Positions 57,693 through 64,000 of a stretch of DNA of 64,000 nt are shown one piece after another. The notes beneath the pieces were generated by a model. It was not told where the DNA came from and made no database searches. It saw nothing but the letters and a program-made list of their open reading frames with translations. The stretch's first letter is position 1. Each line of letters starts with the position of its first letter. This stretch comes from Granulosicoccus sp045106855 (lineage in GTDB: Bacteria; Pseudomonadota; Gammaproteobacteria; Granulosicoccales; Granulosicoccaceae), in NCBI GenBank assembly GCA_045106855.1, contig JBGCFI010000008.1, positions 1 to 64,000 of the forward strand. The letters are read 5' to 3'. The translations under genes and the position numbers were made by a program.

Positions 57693-58016
57693 TACTGCCG
57701 TATTGGAAGGCAATATCATGGGTTGAAAATGGTGCATTTTTGTACTGTGCCAAGGTTCCGGAAGGTGTTGAGCATTTTCTGGTTTTGTGATCTACCTCGC
57801 GTTTGTGCTCTCGTTTTTTATCGAGCGGTGGCTCGAATGACCCACAAAAAAGCAATATTCGCCAATTCCATGTCGTAAATTGCGTGATAATTCCGGTGGC
57901 AAGTTAAATTTTAGGCGTTTCAGTTTTTTTATTGGGTTGGAGTGCAGCTGGCAAGCACATTGCATTGAGTTCTGGTGCAAGTGTAGTTTTCTCCTCCATC
58001 CTCCCTGAGATGGTTT

Positions 58017-58050
58017 ACAGCGCAACCCGACGGGTTGCGCTGTATTTCTT
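58017..58050 (+). terminator. Intrinsic terminator upstream of rplM
   Basis: A 12-bp perfect stem, ACAGCGCAACCC / GGGTTGCGCTGT, with a 3-nt loop, followed by ATTTCTT. It ends whatever is transcribed from the osmC side and insulates the ribosomal protein operon. Confidence 0.85.
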
Positions 58051-58110
58051 GCCAAGTCGGCAATTGTGTTATTCAAAACCCTTTCCGACGTTAAAAATCC
58101 AGTTTCATGG

Positions 58111-58139
58111 TTGAGCTTAAGTGAAACCTGCATTACAAT
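58111..58139 (+). promoter_or_regulatory. Sigma-70 promoter of rplM-rpsI
   Basis: TTGAGC (58111-58116) and TACAAT (58134-58139) are separated by exactly 17 bases, 4/6 and 5/6 matches to consensus. The start would be near 58146, giving a leader of about 35 bases before the GTG of rplM. Confidence 0.75.
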
Positions 58140-58180
58140 GGCGGGCTTAGTCCGACTACGCCATACCGAGATACTCCCAA

Positions 58181-58618
58181 GTGAACAAGACTACCGTCAG
58201 CGCCAAGCCTGCAGAGGTTAAACGTGAGTGGTTCGTTATCGATGCCGAGGGCAAAACCCTGGGCAACGTGGCCACAGAATGCGCGCGACGCCTGCGCGGC
58301 AAACACAAAGCTATCTACACTCCACATGTAGACACCGGAGACTACATGGTAGTCATTAACGCTGCCAAAGTCGAAGTGACTGGCAATAAGGCGAAAAACA
58401 AGATGTACCACCACCATACCGGGTACATCGGTAACCTTAAATCCACCAACTTCGAAAAATTGCAGCAGACTCACCCCGAACGTATCATCGAGCTCGCCGT
58501 CAAGGGCATGTTGCCGAAAAATGCATTGGGGCGTGATATGTATCGCAAGCTGCGGGTTTTTGCAGACGCAAAACATACCCACGAAGCGCAGCAGCCGCAG
58601 TTACTGGAACTCAAATAA
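58181..58618 (+). CDS. rplM: 50S ribosomal protein L13
   Basis: 145 aa, normal length. It contains EWFVIDAEGKTLGNVATECAR, GDYMVVINAAKVEVTGNKA, YHHHTGYIGNLKS and the signature VKGMLPKNALGRDMYRKLRV. It starts at GTG (58181); no ATG is nearby in frame. Followed after three bases by rpsI, the universal bacterial pair. L13 is an early assembly protein of the large subunit and in E. coli represses its own operon. Confidence 0.97.
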   Translation: MNKTTVSAKPAEVKREWFVIDAEGKTLGNVATECARRLRGKHKAIYTPHVDTGDYMVVINAAKVEVTGNKAKNKMYHHHTGYIGNLKSTNFEKLQQTHPERIIELAVKGMLPKNALGRDMYRKLRVFADAKHTHEAQQPQLLELK

Positions 58619-58621
58619 ATC

Positions 58622-59014
58622 ATGGCAGCACAACAGTATTACGGCACTGGCCGTCGTAAGTCATCTACCGCGCGTGTGTTCATGCACTCTGGCAGCGGAA
58701 AAATAACGGTCAACCAAAAGCCACTCGACGAGTATTTTGGTCGTAAGACGGCGCATATGATCATTCGGCAGCCCCTCGAGCGAACTGAGACTCTGTCAAA
58801 TTTTGATTTCAACATCACTGTAAAAGGTGGCGGTGGAAGTGGACAGGCAGGTGCCATTCGCCTTGGCATATCCAGAGCGCTCCTTTCGTACGACGAAACT
58901 CTACGCCAACAGCTTCGTGGAGCTGGTTTTCTCACTCGGGATGCCCGAGAAGTGGAGAGAAAGAAGGTCGGACTGCGCAAGGCCCGTAAGGCAACTCAGT
59001 ACTCCAAGCGCTAA
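58622..59014 (+). CDS. rpsI: 30S ribosomal protein S9
   Basis: 130 aa. It has YYGTGRRKSSTARVFMHSG at the N-terminus, KGGGGSGQAGAIRLGISRALL in the middle and the basic end KKVGLRKARKATQYSKR, whose C-terminal Lys-Arg contacts the P-site tRNA in known ribosomes. It is three bases after rplM and is followed by a strong terminator. Confidence 0.98.
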   Translation: MAAQQYYGTGRRKSSTARVFMHSGSGKITVNQKPLDEYFGRKTAHMIIRQPLERTETLSNFDFNITVKGGGGSGQAGAIRLGISRALLSYDETLRQQLRGAGFLTRDAREVERKKVGLRKARKATQYSKR

Positions 59015-59037
59015 TATAAGTCCTCTCAAGACTGTTG

Positions 59038-59064
59038 AAAAAGCCCCGCTAGCCGGGGCTTTTT
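59038..59064 (+). terminator. Intrinsic terminator of rplM-rpsI
   Basis: AAAAAGCCCCG and CGGGGCTTTTT form an 11-bp stem around CTAGC, ending in a U-run. It lies 24 bases past the rpsI stop. Confidence 0.9.
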
Positions 59065-59195
59065 CGTTTCAGACCAGCTGGTAGTGCCTGCAAGAGCCCA
59101 GGGCACGTTTCTCGCAGATAATCATGCCTGCGCGTAACGAGTATTATCGTCAGCACGCCCATACGAAAATCAATTTCCAGCGTATCGTTATATCC

Positions 59196-62100
59196 ATGAA
59201 CGCACCTCTTACTGTTGAACCCATTCAGTCGCCCCGGCAGCTGCGTGAAATACCATACAACTACACCTCTTTTTCCGATCGTGAGATCGCTCTGCGATAC
59301 CTCGGCGAAACCGGCTGGCAGTTAATCCAGTCTCTACGCGGCGAGCGTCGTACCGGTCAATCCGCGCGCATGTTGTTTGAAGTGCTGGGTGATATCTGGG
59401 TCATCGATAGAAATCCTTTCATTCAGGAGGATCTGTTTGAAAATGGCAGACGTCGAGACGCGCTGATTGGAGCGCTGAAGCATCGTGTCACACAAATTGT
59501 GGAACGTGGTAGTTCAGACCCCAGAGTCAGTAATCTGATCGGCAACGCTAATCAGTCGATTGAAGAATTTGAGTGTCGGCTGCGGGACTCGCAAACTCTT
59601 CGGCGGCGCACCATCCAGAGCATGCGTGGCATCACGCATGTCGATAACGTCAGATTTGATGGACTCTCGCGTGTCTCCCACGTTACCGACGCGACGGATT
59701 GGCGAGTAGAGTTGCCGTTCGTTGTTCTTACCCCGGATTCCGAGGAAGAGCTGCCCGGGCTGATTAAGAGCTGTATCAATCTGGGTCTAACGATGATCGC
59801 GCGTGGCGGTGGAACCGGCTACACCGGAGGGGCCATACCATTGCATGCCAGCACTGCTGTTATCAATCTGGAGAAGCTCGATAATCTAGAACCGATAACG
59901 AAGTCCACACTACCGATATCGGGAAAGCTTGTTAGCCCAGCTGCTGATACTTGCGCGCATACGATCTCGGTGGGAGCTGGTGTTGTAACTCGTCGAGTTT
60001 CCGAGGCTGCCGCAGCGCAGGGGCTGGCGTTCGCTGTTGATCCGACATCACAGGATGCGTCTACTATTGGTGGAAACATTGCCATGAACGCTGGTGGCAA
60101 AAAGGCTGTGCTTTGGGGCACCACACTCGATAACCTGTTGTCCTGGAAAATGGTGGACCCTGATGGACACTGGCTGGATGTCGAGAGACTGGATCATAAC
60201 CTGGGTAAAATTCACCTACAGGATACTGTCCGGTTCCGTGTTACGCGAACGGATGCCAGTAGTAACAAGGTACTCGGTGAGCCCCGGATAATAGAACTTC
60301 CTGGTGCAAGTTTGCGTCTTCAGGGTTTGGGCAAGGATGTGACAGACAAATTCCTTGGAGGTCTGCCAGGTGTGCAGAAAGAGGGTTGTGATGGTTTGAT
60401 TACTTCAGCTGTCATGATCTTGCATCGTATGCCTGCACATGTGCGCACAGTCTGTATGGAGTTTTATGGAAAGGATCTTCGCGATGCTGTACAGGCGATT
60501 ACCGAAGTTAAGGACTACATCGACCAGACACCGGATATTCAGCTGGCAGGGCTCGAACACCTCGATGATCGATATATAAAGGCGGTCAAGTACAGTGCGA
60601 AAGCAGCACGCGGTATGTTGCCCAAGATGTTACTGCTTGCTGATATTGTCAGTGACGACAATGACCTGGTGGGCAAGGTAGCTTCGGATGTCGTGCAGCT
60701 GGTTAACAGGCGTGGGGCTGAGGGTTTCATCGCTGTCAGCAGTGAAGCGCGCAAACAGTTCTGGGCTGCCCGCTCACGAACAGCCGCTATCGCCGCACAC
60801 ACCAATGCATTCAAGATCAATGAGGACGTTGTGATACCTCTGCCGCGATTGGCAGATTACAGTGAGGGCATCGAAAGAATAAATATAGAGTACTCGCTGA
60901 GTAACAAACTGGAGATGTTGCATAGCGTAAAAACCTTGCTCGAATCAGGTGACGCACATGCCCTGGTATCACAATCTGAAGGCTCAAGCGAAGAGAGTCA
61001 GGCTATTGTTGATAACGCGATTAGCGCTGCAGCGGCCGAGCTTGCTGGCGTGCAGGCACACTGGAACGATTTGTACGACAAACTTCGTGTAGCTGATGAG
61101 CATTTTCTTCGGTCCCTGGAGCAGGGTGTCACACCCGTTGAAGAGATCGAGTGTGTTCTTGGATTGCTTCGGCGCGATGAGATTCTCTCTTATCGAACCT
61201 CTGTCGAGAAGCCTCTTAAAGAACGTTTTACCGGTAATCGCTTTGCACAACTTCGTCGAAAGATAGACGACATTCATGCGCAATTGCGCCCTCAGCGACT
61301 CTTCACGGCGTTGCACATGCATGCAGGTGACGGAAATATCCACACAAATATTCCCGTTAATTCCAACGACTACATGATGATGCGACAGGCCGAATCGATC
61401 GTAGATCGAGTAATGGAACTGGCCAAATTATTAAATGGTGTTATATCAGGTGAACATGGCATCGGGTTGACAAAGATGCAGTATATGGACACTGATACTG
61501 TCAACGCGTTTGCTGATTATAAAAACGAGATCGACCCCAATCATCATTTCAATAAGGGCAAGCTCATGCCGGGCTCAAGCCTGGCTAATGCCTATACGCC
61601 TTCGCTAAGGCTGGTTCAGCAGGAAGCTCTAATTCTGGAACAAAGCGAGTTGGGTGCATTAAACGACAGCATCAAGGATTGCTTGCGTTGTGGTAAGTGC
61701 AAACCGGTTTGCGCAACACATTCACCCGGCGCTAACTTGCTCTACTCTCCGCGTAACAAGATTCTCGGAACCGGTCTGATCATCGAAGCTTTCCTGTACG
61801 AGGAACAGACACGCCGAGGATTGTCTATTCGGCATTTCGATGAAATGAACGACATTGCAGATCACTGCACGGTCTGTCACAAATGTCTCGCGCCGTGCCC
61901 TGTCGACATCGATTATGGCGATGTGACAATAACCATGCGTAAAATACTCAAAGATCGTGGACAGAAGAAATTCAGTCTGGGCACCAAGGCATCCATGGCC
62001 TTCTTGAATGCTAAAGACCCAATGATTATCAAGCTCATGCGCAAAGGGATGGTTGATTGGGGTTTTCAGGCGCAACGTGCGGCAAGCAGTCTGGTAGATC

Positions 62101-63098
62101 GTTTGCCAGTTGTATCTGCTTCCAGGCAACAGCCACCAAGTACGACAGGTGCTGGTAAACCGATTGCGCAAGTGGTGCACTTCGTAAATCGTAAGTTGCC
62201 CAACCGTGCCATGTTACCGGCTAAAACAACCAGAGCATTGTTGGGCATAGAGAATCGTGATTACGTCCCTATCGTGCGAGATCCTGAAAAGACAAGCGAT
62301 GAAAGTGATGCGGTTTTTTACTTTCCAGGTTGCGGGTCGGAACGCTTGTTTAGTCAGGTGGGTCTAGCCACTCTGGCGATGCTCTATGATACTGGTAGCA
62401 AGACTGTTTTACCGCCAGGCTATCTTTGTTGCGGCTATCCGCAAACATCTACAGGCGATGTTGATCAAGGTAAACAGATAACGACTGAAAACCGCGTACT
62501 GTTTCATCGAGTTGCCAATACGCTCAATTATATGGATATAAAGACTGTCATTGTTTCCTGTGGCACTTGCATGGATCAACTGATGAAGTATGAGTTTGAG
62601 CAGATATTTCCAGGGTGCAGACTTCTTGATATCCATGAGTATCTGATGGAAAAAGGATATTCGCTTGACGGCGTCAGTGGCGAACAGTACATGTACCATG
62701 ATCCGTGTCACAGCCCGATGAAAACGTATCAGCCGCTTAAAGTGACAGAGGCTCTGTTGGGAAAGCCGGTGATTCAGTCTGACAGATGTTGCGGCGAAGC
62801 CGGTACGTTCGCAGTCGCTCGCCCGGACGTCGCTACACAAGTGCGCAAACGTAAGGCTGATGAACTAACTGGGAATCTTGGGCAACTGGACGTAGAGCCA
62901 GGTAATACTGATCACAACGTCAAGATGATGACCTCGTGTCCGGCCTGTGTCCAGGGACTGAGTCGTTATCGGGACGAAACCGGTCTGGATACCGATTACA
63001 TCGTTGTCGAGTTGGCCAAAGGCATGTTTGGTGAGAACTGGGCGGCAGAGTTTGTTGACAGAGCCAATCTGGGTGGCGTAGAACAAGTGCTGCTTTAA
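59196..63098 (+). CDS. Large FAD-linked oxidase/Fe-S oxidoreductase (DUF3683 type)
   Basis: About 1300 aa. An N-terminal region (EIPYNYTSFSDREIALRYLG) corresponds to DUF3683. It is followed by a PCMH-type FAD-binding domain (GLTMIARGGGTGYTGGAIPL, DPTSQDASTIGGNIAMNAGG) and an FAD-oxidase C-terminal domain (LHMHAGDGNIHTNIPVNS, SGEHGIGL). Two 4Fe-4S motifs come next (CLRCGKCKPVC and CTVCHKCLAPCPVD), then two CCG domains (PGYLCCGYPQ, CHSPMKTYQ, DRCCGEAGTF). The layout is a D-lactate/glycolate-oxidase-like flavoprotein fused to its electron-transfer subunit. The start at 59196 (MNAPLTVEP) is preferred over 59124. The substrate is unknown; a 2-hydroxy acid is likely. Confidence 0.9.
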   Translation: MNAPLTVEPIQSPRQLREIPYNYTSFSDREIALRYLGETGWQLIQSLRGERRTGQSARMLFEVLGDIWVIDRNPFIQEDLFENGRRRDALIGALKHRVTQIVERGSSDPRVSNLIGNANQSIEEFECRLRDSQTLRRRTIQSMRGITHVDNVRFDGLSRVSHVTDATDWRVELPFVVLTPDSEEELPGLIKSCINLGLTMIARGGGTGYTGGAIPLHASTAVINLEKLDNLEPITKSTLPISGKLVSPAADTCAHTISVGAGVVTRRVSEAAAAQGLAFAVDPTSQDASTIGGNIAMNAGGKKAVLWGTTLDNLLSWKMVDPDGHWLDVERLDHNLGKIHLQDTVRFRVTRTDASSNKVLGEPRIIELPGASLRLQGLGKDVTDKFLGGLPGVQKEGCDGLITSAVMILHRMPAHVRTVCMEFYGKDLRDAVQAITEVKDYIDQTPDIQLAGLEHLDDRYIKAVKYSAKAARGMLPKMLLLADIVSDDNDLVGKVASDVVQLVNRRGAEGFIAVSSEARKQFWAARSRTAAIAAHTNAFKINEDVVIPLPRLADYSEGIERINIEYSLSNKLEMLHSVKTLLESGDAHALVSQSEGSSEESQAIVDNAISAAAAELAGVQAHWNDLYDKLRVADEHFLRSLEQGVTPVEEIECVLGLLRRDEILSYRTSVEKPLKERFTGNRFAQLRRKIDDIHAQLRPQRLFTALHMHAGDGNIHTNIPVNSNDYMMMRQAESIVDRVMELAKLLNGVISGEHGIGLTKMQYMDTDTVNAFADYKNEIDPNHHFNKGKLMPGSSLANAYTPSLRLVQQEALILEQSELGALNDSIKDCLRCGKCKPVCATHSPGANLLYSPRNKILGTGLIIEAFLYEEQTRRGLSIRHFDEMNDIADHCTVCHKCLAPCPVDIDYGDVTITMRKILKDRGQKKFSLGTKASMAFLNAKDPMIIKLMRKGMVDWGFQAQRAASSLVDRLPVVSASRQQPPSTTGAGKPIAQVVHFVNRKLPNRAMLPAKTTRALLGIENRDYVPIVRDPEKTSDESDAVFYFPGCGSERLFSQVGLATLAMLYDTGSKTVLPPGYLCCGYPQTSTGDVDQGKQITTENRVLFHRVANTLNYMDIKTVIVSCGTCMDQLMKYEFEQIFPGCRLLDIHEYLMEKGYSLDGVSGEQYMYHDPCHSPMKTYQPLKVTEALLGKPVIQSDRCCGEAGTFAVARPDVATQVRKRKADELTGNLGQLDVEPGNTDHNVKMMTSCPACVQGLSRYRDETGLDTDYIVVELAKGMFGENWAAEFVDRANLGGVEQVLL

Positions 63099-63164
63099 AA
63101 GTGACTGCTGAAGGGCTGGTTTGTGTACCAGCCCTTCAATATATTCAGGTGGCTGCGGGAGTTT

Positions 63165-63812
63165 TTACCCGGCTTTCATGAGCTCGTGCTCACTCGCGCT
63201 CAGCTCATTGATAACATTAATGATGCCTTCGTGACTTCCGGCCAGAGAAGCGCCTGTTCGGAACTTGCCATTGATAACAATGGAGGGAACACCAGTCAGT
63301 CCCGCCCCCGCGGCCATTTGCATGGCTTGATTGATCTTGGTATTGGTGGCAAAGGAATCCATAGTCTTACCGAATTTGTCTGCATCAATTCCAAGCTCAC
63401 CCACAAATTTGACAATTTGCTTTGGCGAGCGAAGAGCTCTTCGATCTACATGGATAGCATTAAACATGGGTTCGAAAAACTGATCACTCACGCCCATGAG
63501 CTCGGAAGCATAAAAAGCTCGGGAATGCGCCTCCCATGAAGGATTCAAAGGAGGGGCTTCGCGGACGAATTCGACATAGTCCGGCTTGTTGTCTTTCCAT
63601 GCATTAATGGCTGGTTCGAAAGAAAAGCAATGCGGGCAACCAAACCAGAAATACTCGATGACTTCAACCTTGTCGGATACCCGAGTGTTCAGCGGTGGGT
63701 CAATGAGCTCGTAGTTCTTTTTTGCCTGGGCGAGAGCCGATGACGCGTAGGGTGCTGCAATTGCGGCTGCACTAAGTGCCATACCGGATTTGATGAAGTC
63801 TCTTTTATTCAT
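63165..63812 (-). CDS. dsbA: Thiol:disulfide interchange protein, DsbA type
   Basis: About 215 aa. The redox site is FGCPHCFSFEP with the CPHC motif of DsbA, and the cis-proline loop is TGVPSIVING. The N-terminus (MNKRDFIKSGMALSAAAIA, then SSALA-QA) is a signal peptide, with a KRDFIK start that is Tat-like. The frame is open to 63971, but the upstream part has no homology, so I used the ATG at 63812. It introduces disulfide bonds into periplasmic proteins, such as the cysteine-rich lipoprotein encoded elsewhere in the window. Confidence 0.93.
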   Translation of the reverse strand: MNKRDFIKSGMALSAAAIAAPYASSALAQAKKNYELIDPPLNTRVSDKVEVIEYFWFGCPHCFSFEPAINAWKDNKPDYVEFVREAPPLNPSWEAHSRAFYASELMGVSDQFFEPMFNAIHVDRRALRSPKQIVKFVGELGIDADKFGKTMDSFATNTKINQAMQMAAGAGLTGVPSIVINGKFRTGASLAGSHEGIINVINELSASEHELMKAG

Positions 63813-64000
63813 AATGGTGGATGAGTTGCCGAAATTTTGGGTGTTAACACTGTGACAATGGCTGCCGGTACAAAGTTCAATAAGGCATGCCGATGAAGGG
63901 TTTATAAGGAGACAGGTTACATGAGCCACCTTTACAGCGTCTGAACAGATCGGATGAACAACACAGGTCATGGGATAGCATCGGATGCGTTGGTATCGAG

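Larger units (their letters stand above)
57693..58180 (+). other. Non-coding stretch before rplM with a terminator and possible small RNA
   Basis: 488 bases with no supported protein gene. It contains a strong intrinsic terminator (58017-58050) and the rplM promoter (58111-58139). Between the osmC stop and the terminator there are about 325 bases in which a short RNA could start; a weak TTGCGT near 57880 with TTAAAT downstream is the best candidate. The region could equally be a long osmC 3' UTR. Confidence 0.4.

Noticed and set aside
63813..63971. Upstream extension of the DsbA gene
   Set aside because: The frame is open but the sequence has no homology, and a proper signal peptide starts at the ATG at 63812.

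Overview
The window looks like a chromosomal segment of a free-living, probably marine, gammaproteobacterium. The evidence is gene order and protein similarity recognised by eye: rpoD beside a CAU tRNA, a tkt-gap-pgk-aldolase run, purEK, a trpE-trpG-trpD-trpC cluster followed by a Vfr/CRP-type regulator and an OsmC gene (the order I remember from Pseudomonas), and rplM-rpsI. I cannot name the genus. No phage, transposase, rRNA or CRISPR array was seen.

Layout. 1-2400: a CAU tRNA, a terminator, a 20-bp tandem palindromic repeat array and rpoD (minus strand). 2494-7898: central carbon genes (transketolase, GAPDH, phosphoglycerate kinase, class I aldolase), all plus strand. 7964-10611: purine synthesis, with purC divergent from the overlapping pair purE-purK.

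10693-48168: about 37 kb of group 2 (KpsMTED/KpsCS, ABC-transporter dependent) capsule genes. The export core is kpsF, a small lipoprotein, kpsM, kpsT, kpsE and kpsD. Next comes a long set of glycosyltransferases (GT32-, GT61-, GT4- and GT2-like, several as fused two-domain proteins), three sulfotransferases, UDP-xylose synthase, a GT29 sialyltransferase-like enzyme, kpsC, TPR proteins and kpsS. A broken SGNH-hydrolase-like gene lies between the last sulfotransferase and kpsS. The likely product is a sulfated, xylose-containing polysaccharide built on a poly-Kdo lipid linker, pushed out by KpsMT through KpsE/KpsD. A secreted two-module carbohydrate-binding-like protein with a C-terminal membrane anchor is encoded inside the locus and may sit at the cell surface with the polymer.

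48262-51740: three minus-strand genes. They are a PilB/GspE-like protein whose ATP-binding motifs are lost, a cysteine-rich lipoprotein and class I fumarase. 52037-57692: trp genes, crp/vfr and osmC. 58181-59014: ribosomal proteins L13 and S9 with a clear promoter and terminator. 59196-63098: a very large FAD/Fe-S oxidoreductase. 63165-63812: a DsbA-type thiol-disulfide protein.

Most worth follow-up: the bacterial GT29-like enzyme, the sulfated-capsule gene set as a whole, the degenerate PilB/GspE homologue, the secreted anchored binding protein, and a perfect hairpin that covers the ribosome-binding site of one glycosyltransferase gene.
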